Position numbers and translations under genes: made by a program. Of a stretch of DNA of 64,000 nucleotides, positions 23,511 to 41,653 are shown piece by piece. The stretch is from Branchiostoma floridae (Eukaryota > Chordata > Leptocardii > Amphioxiformes > Branchiostomatidae), in contig NC_049992.1 in the NCBI RefSeq assembly GCF_000003815.2, positions 6,984,344-7,048,343 of the forward strand. Reading direction: 5' to 3'. Within the stretch, counting starts at the first letter, position 1. Each line of letters begins with the position of its first letter. The notes beneath the pieces were generated by a model. The model worked only from the letters and a program-made list of their open reading frames with translations, had not been told where the DNA came from and searched no databases.

Positions 23511-24578
23511 CCCCCTTTCCACTAGGACGGCGCTCTCGCGGCGCTCTCTCTGCGACCTCAAATTGGGAAGAGCTCGGTGAGAGCGCCGTGGGATCGCCAA
23601 GGTCGCCATGAGAGCGCGCAGAGAGCGCGGTGGGAGCGCCATGGTCGCCATGGTCGCCGTCGCCACCGCGACTGTTTTGAACCTGCTCAAAACAGTCGCC
23701 GTGAGAGCGCCGTGGACGGCGATCCAACGATGAGCGCAGAGAGAGCGCCAAGAGAGCGCGCAGCGAGCGCCGTGAGCGCCAACAGAGCGCACAGCGAGCG
23801 CGGTGAGCGCAATTGGTCTCAACAGTAGTTTATGATACCAATTTAGCTAGGACGGCGCTCTCACAGCGCTCTCTCTACGCTCTCAACTGCAGTTTGTGAA
23901 GAAGTATATTTGACATAGACAGAAAGCGGAGAAATGTCCAAAATGTACCGGCGATGAACAATTCAACAAACTGAGTTGGAATAAGCAAGGTTTAAAAACA
24001 AAGGTTTATCATTTCTCAACTTATGTTTGAATTTCAACATGATGACATTAGGTTTTCTTGTTCTCCATCTGTACATTTAGATCAGTTAAGTCCCTTTTTC
24101 AATAAATCGAAGTGTTTCAGTGTTGTATGATTTACACTAATAACGTGGCTTGATAAAGAAATTTATGGTGAACAAGCTACATGACAGATTTAATTTAAAA
24201 AAAAACAGCAAGACAAACGTGTATATTTCAGTCTGAGTGACTGTGCAGTGACCAAAATTGAATTTGATTACAGCCTTGATTTTATACTTATGTGTTATGT
24301 AACACGTAAAAGGATGACTTCAAAGATACCAAAATACACTAAACGTCATAAGATTCGTTCTTTATCTCTGAAATTCGTTGAGTAATCTTTTGAATCTTTG
24401 CTAGGTCATAAAAAGATGCTGGTATTTGAGTTTTTCGTCGCGGTGAGAGCGCGCTGAGGTCGCCGGAGAGATTCCACTAGAGCAGCTTTTTCCGGCGTCG
24501 CGGCGCTCTCACCGCGCTCTGGCCAATTTTCCATCGCAGCGAGAGCGCCGTGAGAGCGCCGTCAAGTGGAAAGGGGGC
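23511..24578. mobile_element. GC-rich CGCTCTC foldback element, about 1.07 kb
   Basis: The left end CCCCCTTTCCACTAGGACGG is mirrored at the right by GTCAAGTGGAAAGGGGGCC. The outer 350 bp (left) and 120 bp (right) consist of GAGAGCGCCGTG / CGGCGCTCTC motifs, and the centre is AT-rich single-copy-like DNA. Frames rich in Arg/Ala are by-products of the motif. No transposase. Confidence 0.78.
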
Positions 24579-24579
24579 C

Positions 24580-27500
24580 TTAAGAAGCTGAAACGTTAAA
24601 GGGGCATTCCACTCCACACGGGAGTGTTATTTTCCGATAGATATTAATTGACAACCACAGACAACATTGCACAACAAAAACAATAAACGTTAGATATAGT
24701 GGTAGCATAGCTCAAGATGTATTGTTTATTCAACTGTAATACTACATGTAATAGTTCTTAGTCTTTAGTATCCCATCATTGGATTTGCTGCATTTGACCC
24801 ACATGGGCAGGGACATGCAAATAAAGATCATCATCATCTTCATTAATTTTAAGAAGTAATGAATGCATACTACTTCACATTATACGATAAAGTACCCAGT
24901 TGCTCCAAGTGCCTCAAAAGCATTCGGTCTTCTACTAAACCTCCCCAAGTACCCTCTCATTAAATTAATCCTATGGCTGATTACAATGAAAAACTTTTAG
25001 GTAAGGTTACAAATTAAAACTAATTTCAGGATCGCTTAGAAATCTCGTCTTGTTATGTGTTCTTAGCTATCTTATGAGCAATTTGCCTTCTCGGTCTGCT
25101 TAGCGATCCGCATTTATTCCGAAAATATGCAAGTGTCTATGCGTATAGGGAACGCATGGGTAGGGTCTGCATGGGTTTAGTGAGTGTCATATTGTTTTAT
25201 AAAACACACATCGCGTAATTCATCCCAAAGTGAATTCCACAAAATCCGGCTGATTTTGTCACGCTGCCAGTTTGGTCAATTTTTAGAACCATTTTGCACA
25301 TAACTGTCAAACTGTGGCAAGGTGAATTTGAGAACGCTAAATAAACCACCATTCCTGTCAATAAGGAGTAAGGTTCTTGAGTGAATTGATCAATAACCTA
25401 TCAGTCTGGCCATGGTCATACGCAGCTTGTAGTAGCAGGACATTGTGTTTTGCCTATGTTTCATTATCATTATATGGGGATTTACGTGTTTGTGGATTTC
25501 AAAGTCGACGCCTCAAAATTCATAGCAGGGTGCACAATCAATTCACAAGAATTGAAAATGTTAAAGTACAATCTACAAAATGTATGAAAAATGAGCAAAA
25601 ACCTATGTACCGGCGTCCTGTTTTAAAAAGGACATTTTTTTTTCAAATTTGATCCCAGCGGAGGTCATGGAACTGCAGCCTATGCACAGAAGTTGGTGGG
25701 ACAGGATTCGTGCGCAAAACGTACTCAAAGTACACGATCGAACAAACATATCGTAAGCCAACTCATACAGCCTCAAAACTGAAGCATTCCTCTACCATTC
25801 ACCCCAGTATCTGACTCACTGACGTACACAAAAGGATTTTTACGGCTCTGTAAAGTACGTAAATGAGACGTACATGTGACGTACTACTTTGTGACAGTCG
25901 AATTGCCAATTTGTAGGTACAGTATAGAACCAACTAATGTGGTAAAGTCTACAGTGGGTTTATATACACCGGCTATACTGTCCAACAAACTAGGGAAGGG
26001 ATGGGCTAACTTACGGCTTGTCGGTAATCTCTCCGACGACCTGTCTGTCGAACTTTGCAGTCACACAATTCTGTTGTCTCCGCTGCCGTCGTGTTATTCA
26101 GATTCTACTGCGATGTTCTAATGCGACTACAGTGTCGTCTTTCGCGTTTCACTCAACATTTTGAAGTGGATATTAACGTCGGAAACTAGTCCGTAACCAC
26201 TTTTTAAAACACAACCCTTTGTGCTGCAGCTGTCAGCTCTATCTGTCTGCGTGACCAGAGGTATCTCTCCTTAATATCATAATCGTAGTTTTCTGTTGTC
26301 CCATTGGTTGGGCAATAAGGTCGACCAAGATCGACGTCAAAAGCCGAACAACCGGACTAACCAACGACGGCTAGGCAGACTAATGATCGTTTTGTCCTCC
26401 TAATTTGTGCATGGATGTACGGTGACTAAGGTCAGACAGAAACGGTTCCCAATTGTTGAAATGCTATCTTGTAAGTCGTTTAATGAGCACTACATAGACA
26501 AAAACAACAAAAGAAAACAACTATTGGGAGGAAAAATCATAACGTCCAAGGCCTGTTGTGGTGAGAACTGTGCGTTAGAACACGGGACTAATGAGAGAAA
26601 ACTACGATCTTCTCTCCCTACATCTGGTTAAAAAATAATCACTGCCAAGCAATTTGCAGATTGGCCAAAAGCCCAGAAGTAATACGCCGGATGTGTATTC
26701 TGTTACTACTAAGCATAAAATATGGCCCCCTTCGGTTAGTATTGACCATGGTAAAGTCCTAATTGATAACGTCATCTTCTAGCAAAGAGACAATTTGGAT
26801 AACTTTTTCTCAAATTGGGTCGTTTGACAATTCCCTCGTTGAAAACTCCGTATGTAGCTGTCACCTGTGACCACAATGATAAATGTCATCTTCTAATGGT
26901 TTAATTGGGCGGATTTGCTTTACGGCTTGTTACTAATTTGGCGTGGTCTTATGTGCAGGAAAAATGCTGAAATAAGATGTTTGAAACACAGAACGAAAAG
27001 TTGATACAGTTTTCACTCCAAAAGTCTTTATCGAGTGGTGACCACAGTTTTTATGCGTCTCTATTTCGCGCAGATGCGTTCAAGTGCTCTATTTTTCTGT
27101 TTTAATAATTGACGTACTTTCATATGCTTTTTCGCTTAATTTCAACCAATCGGATTTTGGTTTTACAATTTTGGTCGTACACTTCTAGCACGATTACCAG
27201 ACAAAACAAACAGATGCACCCTAAAACGTAAGCTTCTTGCCAAGGGCGAGAAAATGCCAAAAATGGCGGCCACTAAGTATTGCGTACTCCATGACCTCAA
27301 TGAAAACCGACCTGCAGGCCGATTTGAGCTTTCATGAATAAGTAAAGGTTCAAACAAAATAACCTCTTGCAAGATAAACCTCATGATCTAATGGCCTGTC
27401 TTGAACCACTCCTTACCTTGAAACAGTTGTGGTCGCTTTGAGACTTAGAAATCTCTGATGAGCCGACTTGGTGAGCAGATTTTGTTCTACGGGCGACGAT

Positions 27501-27630
27501 CTTCGGTGTTGCAACAGGCGTGTCCGGGATTGGTCTGGGCTGGTGTCTCTTCTAACAGAACAAAGAGCTAGCTGGTCGAGCGACTGTCTTTGACCTTTTT
27601 GTTACGGGATTGGTGAAAGGCGCGGTGAAG
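24580..27630. other. Region without recognised genes
   Basis: A LINE-like 3' tail (GGGACATGCAAATAAAGATC, then ATC repeats) lies at 24790-24840. A LINE 3' UTR fragment with GACCATGGTAAAGTCCTAAT is near 26745. Open frames up to 91 codons show no family features. Confidence 0.5.
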
Positions 27631-27632
27631 GT

Positions 27633-27870
27633 TAAACCCCTGTCACAATATCCACGATCTTCGGGCGTATCGATGGAAGATCGGCCATATTTAAGATCGA
27701 CAGAGGGTTGTGCGTATTTTTCACCTGAAAACCGTCCCTGTCACATATAAGCCATACTTCATACCTTGTAGAATTATTGTGCAAAAAGTTATTATTATAA
27801 GCGAGACTCGGGCGATTGCCGCAGAATCGTCGTCCGATCGATTTTCGCCAAATGTGACAGGGGTATAAGT
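27633..27870. mobile_element. MITE with CCCCTGTCACA ends
   Basis: ACCCCTGTCACA on the left pairs with TGTGACAGGGGT on the right. The interior has CGATCTTCGGGCGTATCGAT and CGTCGTCCGATCGATTTTCG, akin to the 21282 element. Confidence 0.75.
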
Positions 27871-28629
27871 CCCTGCCTCTGAAACTTAAAGCGTTGAGTT
27901 CGAATCCAGGCTGTGTCGCTCACCCGACATGTACGCTACCGGAAAGATCTAAGTCATTGTACTTGTCGAAAAGAGATAGGGGAAGTTTCTTAGTACAATG
28001 AAAGTATAAATAGCGTGCGTCTTATTTTTACGACCAGCAGAAGAGTAGCTTTTTATGAAGCTAAACTCGATGCGTCACATACTTTCGCTTTTCTCAGTTA
28101 CACAATCTTTTTTAGCTCATGGTAATTAAAAAATAAAGGACATTAAAGGCATAGTGTAGGCATTACAATCTTATATTTGCGCCACCACTATATACATATA
28201 TATACATAAAGACGTAAACAATAGAGCTCTCGTTGTCTTAATTTGTGTTATTTTATGATTTGTCACTTAATCTTTCATTTATGGTGTATCTTAGATACAT
28301 GATCAGTGACACTGTCAAATTACTCAACTCATGCAGCCTCAAATTTACAGCCAAGATGTGAATCACTGGTGACCCCTTCACCAGTTTACGCATGTCTCGC
28401 TTGATTTGCGATATATAGACTATAAAAGGTCGCACGCAATCTCACGTAGACAAAGACTTCGTAATGACGTCTTTATGTGATGACGTTGCTTACCTACGCT
28501 TGGTAGAATATTTTGATATTTAACGTGTAAGTATTTTTGTTGTGTTTTTCTAAAACTTTTGAGGTCTTTCTGCGTGCTACTGTTTGTGTATTTCCCGCTG
28601 CTGTTTGTTTGTATGGCATAAACCGGCAA

Positions 28630-28865
28630 ACCGCCTTAAGCTAAGGGCACAACCCCCGCGTACGTGCACGATACGTGCTGTCTACGTACGAACTCGTAGG
28701 GAATCCGACGGATTTGGGAGCACGCAGACACGTCGTTGAACTTTACGTGCAGGCAAACTTTGTCCGCCATCGGGCTGTGGATTCGCCCCCCGTACGTGCC
28801 TGTACGGATGACGCGCCTGCCCTGTACAGCCTGACCGTTTTCAGAAGTACGTGGCGGACGTGGCC

Positions 28866-28898
<33 letters not shown>

Positions 28899-28920
28899 GT
28901 ACGGACGTAGTACCGGAGAA
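28630..28920. repeat. TACGT-rich element with C21-A10 run
   Basis: Many ACGTACG/TACGTG motifs surround 21 consecutive C (28867-28887) followed by 10 A. This may be a mobile element, but its ends are not clear. Confidence 0.5.
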
Positions 28921-29004
28921 CACAAGCTACATATTCGGACAGATTTATTTAAACCACTCGAACCGTGAACGGAGAAGAACGTTTACTCTATTCGATAAGT
29001 GTGG

Positions 29005-29240
29005 TGGGTTCTTTTAGGTGCTCGAGGTGTGGCTCTCCTCAAACACGGGACCTCCAGCCAACGTCCTATCCGTGGGACGGCCCTAACCGAAGCTAAGTAC
29101 TATTTTCGCCAGAGTGAAGAGAGAAAATCTATAATGTTAAATGCCTTTCGCAAGGGCACAACGTCGGATCATATCAGGGGACTCGAGCCCAAGATCTTTG
29201 GGCTTCGAGCCAAACACTGTACCGTTGCGCTACGCTATTT
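29005..29240 (-). mobile_element. tRNA-derived SINE, minus strand
   Basis: Minus strand begins CGTAGCGCAACGGTACAG (A-box like), has GGGCTCGAGTCCCC (B-box like), a CCCTTGCGAAAGGCA stem and a tail ending GTTTGAGGAGAGCCACACC. The tail is shared with 31455-31640. Confidence 0.75.
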
Positions 29241-29324
29241 CTTTCACTATCACCTGCATATGAAGAGACAATAAATACGCTTCATGCATCTGTAACTCTA
29301 GCTATGTAATCAACGTAATGAACA

Positions 29325-29601
29325 GTGACGCCATTCTCCTTACTCTTCTAGATGGTGTGGATTTATGGTGTGTTACTAATCTGATTTGACGAGGTCGGCC
29401 CACACGCAAAGGGTATCTTAGGACAAAAACAACGAAATGTTGTATAGCTCACCTCACCTCACCTCATCTCACCTTATATGATCTCTCCACCTATAATCTC
29501 TGCCCCCCGCCTCTGCCATGGCTTGGGCCGACCTCGTCAAATCAGATTAGTAACACACCATAAATCCACACCATCTAGAAGAGTAAGGAGAATGGCGTCA
29601 C
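29325..29601. mobile_element. Foldback element with perfect 78-bp inverted repeats
   Basis: 29325-29402 (GTGACGCCATTCTCCTTACT onward) and 29524-29601 are exact reverse complements over 78 bp, around a 121-bp centre containing (CACCT)n. Zero mismatches means a very recent insertion or ongoing conversion. Confidence 0.93.
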
Positions 29602-29785
29602 AATAGAAAACGTCCGTCAAAAAACACGTAAAAAAACAGCCAGAGCCGAACCCCTGTTTGGAGAGTACATGCTACGGTGAAGACGCACAAATTGAACGTA
29701 GGCCCGACCTTTCAACATTGAATGTATGTGCATCAAGGCGTGTTTAATGCGTATCCAGAAGGTAGATACGGTTAACATTGACTAT

Positions 29786-29974
29786 CATAATTCCACCAGG
29801 TGCCATAATACCGCCACCTCAAAAAAATACGTTAAAAAATTGTCTCGAACACCAAATGTTAAATATCCTAAACGTAATACAATTCAGATATTTAGGTGTT
29901 GAAGACAATCTTGAGAAGGCCTCTATAACAACGTTTTTTGAGGTGGCGGTATAATGACACCTGGTGGAATTGTG
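29786..29974. mobile_element. Foldback element, arms of about 45 bp
   Basis: AATTCCACCAGGTGCCATAA, TACCGCCACCTC pairs with GAGGTGGCGGTATAATGACA, CCTGGTGGAATT. Confidence 0.85.
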
Positions 29975-30455
29975 AGAATGCATGTTACACCAGACAGTGA
30001 TCACACCAACACTACCGAAAGTGACTGTTCTATCCGTCTGTAGCACCCTTGCCGAGTCGCTAGTGGTTGTCTGAAAAGGCTCTGGTGTTTCTATTAGTTT
30101 ATGTCATACCTGTGACGCGAAAACGTTCGATACGGGTGTTCCGGACCGGGTGATAACTTTCCGTACGGCCCGGGCTCTAAAGACACGGGCTGCATTCGAA
30201 TAAATCGAACTGTTTCGAGTGGGCTGAGTGTGGCGCCGTCGAAAATTCGAATACCTGATTCGGACGTTGGAACATTACTGTTGCAACACTTTTTTTTTCG
30301 AGGGCAACAAATTTGTTCAACTTCTGGCGCATTTCGCATCAAACCAGGGGTTTTCTCAGGTGGGTATGACATAAATAAAATACAACACGATGTATTCCGC
30401 ATCACCCTCGGTCCCAGCCCTCCCGCGGGTCGGATCACCCTCCGGCCGAATATAT

Positions 30456-31114
30456 GGCCCGATTTACACGAGGCAAAAAATCAAACGACGTACGTCGTTC
30501 GACGCGCGTCGAACGACGTACGTCACTTTTTCTCCCCGTGTAAAAGCGAAAACGACGCGCTGCGGCGCACTGTGGCGCGACGCAGTGTGGCGCCTCCGGA
30601 GATGACTTACGACGCTCCGCGGGGAGTCTGCGGCGCCGCCCAACCTCGTGTAAACGGATCTGCGTCGCAGGTAGCCCATTTCTTTTCGACACTGTGTGCG
30701 CTCCTGGTATGCTCTCGCACCCAAACTTTTCGGTTGACATTTCCTTGAGCTTCAATGATAGCATCGGCAGCAAAGAAGGCTGCCCGTTGAATGTTATGGT
30801 ACCGGCGCCTACAACGTACAAGCCGTCTTCTGTGCCATGCCCGGCGCTTCATGTACGCGCGAGTAGACAAGAAAACCATCATCTGTCCGATGAACAACAA
30901 CAACAAAACTTGTTCTATGATCCCGCGCTGTCAAATGCACGCGCTGTCAAATGTCACGGCGGGGCACCAGAGTTCACGGCAACGCCACGCACTGTGGCGC
31001 GTCGCGAGGCGCTGCGGCGCGCCTCAGGGTTGTGTGTAAAACGAAAACTGTCCTACGTCACTGTCCTAGGACAAACGACGTACGTCGTTCAAAGTACCTC
31101 GTGTAAATTGGGCC
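30456..31114. mobile_element. MITE with ACGACGTACGTCGTTC-rich ends, 659 bp
   Basis: Ends GGCCCGATTTACACGAGG and CCTCGTGTAAATTGGGCC are flanked by TATAT on both sides. The interior is GC-rich with GCGGCGCACTGTGGCGCG motifs in both orientations. No transposase. Confidence 0.85.
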
Positions 31115-31129
31115 TATATGTACATTATG

Positions 31130-31310
31130 TGGCAATGGACCGATCCCAAAACCCCGCCCCCTGTTCGATCATGGTTCTATTTCGAACACCTCCGTAAAAA
31201 ATAGCCATTTCTGTCCAATGTGACAGTTTTTGACGGAGGTGTTCGAAACAGAATAGGGGTTCTATCTGTTCGATATGGCGTTCGATAGGATCGGTCCATA
31301 GCGAACTCAA
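31130..31310. mobile_element. Foldback element
   Basis: ATGGACCGATCC and TTTCGAACACCTCCG on the left pair with CGGAGGTGTTCGAAA and GGATCGGTCCAT on the right. Confidence 0.75.
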
Positions 31311-31454
31311 AACCACTGTGAAATTAAATTCCGAACTTTACTTAAGCATCTAATGTTACATCATCAGTATCACCCCAAATAACCCCACCAGGGGCAAAGT
31401 AGGAGGGGGCAGACTGTAAGGTTTGATACGCTCACACCGGGAAGGACCCCTACT

Positions 31455-31640
31455 CTTTTCGTGTGATGCGTTCTTTAACGTACTCAAGGTGTGGCTCTCC
31501 TCAAATACGGGACCTCCACATGATTTAACGTCTTATTCGAAAGACGGCCCAAACCGAAGCTAGGTACTTATTTACACCCGAGTGAAGCGAAGAAAATCGT
31601 GTGGAGTGCCTTTCCCAAGGGCACAAGAATCCGGGACCAT
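31455..31640 (-). mobile_element. SINE tail, minus strand
   Basis: CAAGGTGTGGCTCTCCTCAA, GGCCCAAACCGAAGCTAGG, GCCTTTCCCAAGGGCAC, parallel to 29005-29170. The tRNA head is missing or degraded. Confidence 0.65.
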
Positions 31641-31884
31641 TTTGGTGGCGCTTTTCACTACCGTGGCCGACAAGTACAATGTTCTACGTCCCTGCTTTAG
31701 CTACGCGACACCTCGATCTACTACTTCTCGAACTTTCTCTCCATCCACACATTAAGAATCCTGTTTATTGTGACCACCTGTCCAATTTGTCTTTGCACAT
31801 TCTTTCCATGTACATTGCATATCAACCAGCAAGTCAGATAAGGGACATTTGAAAGCTACATGTACCTGTGTCTTCCACAGGTGG

Positions 31885-32065
31885 GGACGTCGTGTGGCGT
31901 AACTGTAGGGCGTTTGCTCAGAACCCAGAGGTCCTGGGTTCGAATCCTGTCATGCTACCGATTTTGTGCCTATGGGAAAGGCACTTTACATCACTTTCCT
32001 CACTTCAACCAGGTGTAAAAATAGGTACCTGGCTTCGGTTGGGGAGGTGAAAGGTGGTGGGAAGA
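31885..32065 (+). mobile_element. tRNA-derived SINE, plus strand
   Basis: A-box-like TGGCGTAACTGTAGG, a perfect B-box GGTTCGAATCC at 31938-31948, then GGGAAAGGCACTTTACATCA and the GGTGTAAAAATAGGTACCTG body. A tail piece of the same family lies in TMEM201 intron 3 at 47055-47100. Confidence 0.8.
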
Positions 32066-33250
32066 GAGGGTTGGGCTCCACTTTCCAATTCCATACTCTA
32101 GACACAGTGGATAACAACACCACTGACCCTACAGCCTTCAAAAGGACTACCTTGACCTTTACCTACCTCTATCTTTTCAGCCTCCTTGGTCTGACATTAC
32201 ATTTTCTGTCATTGGACAAAAAGCTATAAACTTTTACCTCAAGTTTACCTCTTCAACCTTCTTGGTCTCACATTCTGTCCTTTTTTTTGGTCAAAAACAA
32301 CAAAACAACAGGTCAATGACCTAGGGTCAATCAATAACTTTTTTTCTTTTTAACAGTTTCCTTTCCTTTTGAAAGTGAATAACTGGAAACTGACCAAACA
32401 GTACACGTTTTGCTACCACTGACAGCATCATCCATCCAGAAAATACACCATATACACTCTGTACTCCATTTGTTCAATTTCTGTTTTTTCTATGCCAAAA
32501 TTCAAGCTGAAACTAGTCTGTCTCCTATCAACAGTCTAACATTCTGGTACACACTGTGCTGGCCTAAATACCAAGCAAACACTGACAGCTATGAAAACCT
32601 CTTTTTAAGACTACTGGATTCTACTTATTATATGAGAAATATATAAATACTTCATGTGTCAAACAGTTCATCATTGTGACTTCAGATTTTCTTAAGATAA
32701 CTTGAAATGGTACAAAAAATCAGTTGACAGCTCGACCTTTCTACCCTGATATTTGATACGTTTGACCCAAATTCTTAACAATTTTCATTCTAAAAATACT
32801 ATATTCTTTTTTGTTCAGAATCATTGATCTGTCATCATCAGTCTGATCTACAGGAGGACAAAAGCTACCTGATGATCACCAGGTGTCACTTGCTCCAGGC
32901 AACATTCTCTTCAGTCTTAAGCTGCTTTGCTACAGTGTGCTGTACTGCAGATCCGTTTATGTTGGTGGTAGTGGAGGAAAGAAGGTTTCCGTGGTTTAAA
33001 AAAACTAGTCAGTACAGCAGTAATAGAATGGGAACACATGCTGGCGGTGTTGTGTTTGTGGTAGAAAGCTCCTACCAAAAATAAAACCACCACGAACATT
33101 TTAAGCTTCACAGTATTTTGATCGATGAGAACAAAAGTGTACAGCTGATTGATATTCGACAATTTAGCTGAAATAATAAGCATCGATTTTATCTTTATGC
33201 CCAAAATAGTAGCCTGTGTATACAAAATCTGTCGCTGGCTGGGGTTAATG
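32066..33250. other. Region without recognised genes
   Basis: A short repeated phrase CTTGGTCTGACATT / CTTGGTCTCACATT occurs at 32187 and 32262. No coding sequence is recognised. Confidence 0.4.
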
Positions 33251-36200
33251 ACCCCCTTTCCTAGGAGATGGCAACCGTGAGGCCGGCAAATGTGAAATGC
33301 AGATTACCGGGTATATGATGTGAGGAAACCAGTCGTTTTCTTTATCAGAGTGATATGAATTTGACGTAAGACATATGGACTGGTATGGACAAAACCGGCC
33401 CATTATGTAACAAAATTCGGAAAGACTGTGAACATAATTCTTAATACCAACTCTCATAATTCCGCCACAAGAAAACATTTTCTTAGAGGGTTTCTGAACA
33501 TTGTTCTGATCGCCGAAATATTCTGAAAAGTAACCTGCAGTGTATATACTCAGGTTTACAGATGCTACATTGGCAAATCTCTTTAAATCATTTTATAAAA
33601 AAAAAACGCAAGCAAGAATTACAGAGGATACTATGTGTTTACTGTTTCAAAAAACGTTATTACTGTGAGTCTGTGACAAACACTTCTATCATTCATATGA
33701 TGAGAAACATATTTCCACATAACAAAATTCACCAAGCTCATCTACAGAAATAACAATGCCACAGCGCCCCCTGTCTATTCATGTCAGTACTGCATTACAA
33801 CAGTACAGCCCTGTGGGGAATATTCCACTTTAGAAATCAAGGAGGGGTGGCAGCAGATAGCTTTTGGCCCATTTCATTGAACGACTATCTTTTTACTAAA
33901 CAGCCCTGCCAACATTTGAACAATGGAGCACCACCAAAGCTTACAGACAATTCTTAGAGTCTATTTTCTTACGTTTTAAAGTAAAATAAGGCACAGACAA
34001 AAGCGACTTGTTTCACAATATTGCATACAATTAATTAGCTACCGCTTTCCACACACAAAGTTAATTTCAAAGCATATCTTCTATATATATATTAGTTTTG
34101 ACATTGCCACTATTGAAAAATTACTATAACAACCAAAGATTATCAATATCTAAAAACAGACTTTCAGATATGCATGTATATCTAACCTCCTTGCTTACAT
34201 GAAGTACCAATTTAGTTTTCCCCTCAAAAAAAACAGAAGCATGACTTTCAGATGGAAGAATGCCAAGTTAGATCATAATCTTTAAGTTAAGAAATAATTT
34301 CTACACCACTAACAAAGCTACATTAGAATGATATATAATACCTTCTGGTCGCATAAATAGCTCACCCAAAATAAGGAACTTAAAAGTTACTTAAAACATA
34401 AATAACTTACCCATATCCCCACTTTTTCACCTTTCACATATAATAATAATACATATCAGACAAAATGGTTTATAAACTCTGGTTAGTCAATATTCTTTGA
34501 TTACTATATAAATGTACAATGTAAAAAAAATGATATAGATCTGATATTGATGTTATGCAGATATCTATTAACCAAACTTAGATAACTATTTGTGAAAATT
34601 GCTCTATCTTAGTTGTCCCTGCTATATTTTAGTGTCCAGCACCAACAAGTATTATTAATCACATGACCATTACGTTACCAGAATATTAGTAACTTTGTGA
34701 TTATAGCCTAGTACATTATAACTTACAACAATTACATAACAATTCAGAGATATGTAAGTACCTAATTTTACTCTAGACATCCTTGAAATAACACAATAGG
34801 AAACTAAAAGAACTTTTAGCCCCAAAACATGAAATATTATTTGAAGAATAGAGGTGGATACTCTATTGAAAATAATAGGTGACATGGAATGTTATATATA
34901 TGCCAAGAAGCAGTCAAACAAGCAACTGGATATGATTTTGGAAACTGCTTTTTGGCAAATCTTATGTCTAACCTTCATTGAAGGGACATGGAATGTTGTG
35001 GCTTAGATAGTTCTTGGCTTCTAGGTTGTAGTTTATCACAATTTTTCACCTTGGAATAAGGGGACTGTCCATGGCCATAGCAGCTCAACCAATGACAGAA
35101 TTCCATTGTTAAGTTTTTACTTTGCATTTCTTTGTTATGACGGAGGTGGACAGAGTAACAGGATGTACCGGCCTGACTTTGAAATGAACAAAATGATATT
35201 CTAACTAATTTGGTACTTCTGTCATATAGTCCTAGTATTCATTTCAGTCCAAATGACTGCAAATACTATTTTATATTCATTCAATATGAATGAAATTTTT
35301 CTATTTCAGTCAAATTGACATCAATTTTTTCTATTTTTCCTAAAAATAATCTGCCAACTACGTCACCTTGCTAAAATCCTATACATGTATTTAGCTCCGT
35401 CCAATCAAATTTTAGGTAGCAGCTTTACAATTTGCAGCTCCACCAATGGCATGGCATTTAGCTGTTTTACCAATAAACGTCAAATGTTTGTGAACAGTTT
35501 TGTATTTTTATTTTGCATGTCAATATTTTGAAGCAGGTGGAAAATTTGATTTGAATGTCCTAAAATAACTTTATTCTAAAGCTACACATATAAACATAAT
35601 GCATAAAACTATACACCTGAAAATATGCTGTACATGTACATGTATGCGGGTAGACTATAGCTATATCCACCAAACATTATAATATATTACTTTTGTAATA
35701 TCCAAAAATACAGTACGAAATTGCAGACACGAATACTGAATTGACTTTTTCACCTTCACCAATATCAAAATTTTACTAGGAACAATGTTAACATTCAGAG
35801 TATCACCAAACAATGTGAACATAACAACCCATTCTAATGCCACATAGTGGGCCTCAGCTCCAATAGACAGAACGTCACAGAAATAATTCTTATACAATCT
35901 CCTCCAAGATTGTTGTAAATTTACTTTTTCTTCCCATTTCAAAGTATTGCATTACATGTCTAACATAGATCAAAATTCCGCATGATAATCTGACAACAGG
36001 GACAGAGAACAATACCAACTTCCTGCCACATTTGATAATCTGTCAATACCTTGTGTTTGTTACGTCAAGAGTGCAAAGAAACTGTTGATTTTCTTGGTTT
36101 TTGAAAAAGAAATGCTGAATTGGGAAAACTACCATTAAAACTGAGTCTAAAGGGAAGTCTATACTTAACAGCAGAGGGTTTCTTTTACACTATAGTGTGT

Positions 36201-36573
36201 CATTTCAGCACAGTGAAGCTACATGGCAAGCAGTGTAGGCATGAGTATCATCCTACCCCTGAAAATTTTCAAATTTACGACCCTCAGAAATTCTGATTGA
36301 CCAGGGATGTCACAAGGCCATCTGTGGTCACAGTCTTCTACAGTGACCTCTATGGCAGTAAACTTGCCCCTCAGCATACATTAGAATGCACCATTTCAAT
36401 ATAAAATGCTCTAAAACTCTGCAACATGGAAGCTGGATGTCCCCGGATCCCCTACAATAGTCTTGCCTACATCACTTACAGCGACTCACCAAGAAATTTG
36501 GACCCTCTATAATGAAATCCTAGCTAAAAGCCTATAAAGAACAGAATGTTTTAAGTCTTCAAAGCAGAAAGAA
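33250..36573 (-). other. Probable long 3' UTR / AT-rich region downstream of SLC35E2-like
   Basis: No open frame here resembles a protein. The stretch is AT-rich and largely free of recognisable elements, apart from a short fragment of a dispersed repeat near 34930-34990 and a SINE-like fragment near 33240. Minus-strand AATAAA-type signals occur around 35507 and 35571. A long 3' UTR of the SLC35E2-like gene is plausible, but the cleavage site is not decided by the sequence. Confidence 0.35.

Positions 36574-41653
<5,080 letters not shown>

Noticed and set aside
23506..23828. Arg/Ala-rich open frames
   Set aside because: Generated by GAGAGCGCC motif repetition in a foldback element, open on both strands.
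30230..30906. Overlapping open frames of 99-172 codons
   Set aside because: GC-rich MITE interior gives long frames on both strands; there are no domain signatures.
31885..31960. tRNA gene with perfect B-box
   Set aside because: The cloverleaf does not close, and the sequence continues into a SINE body found elsewhere.
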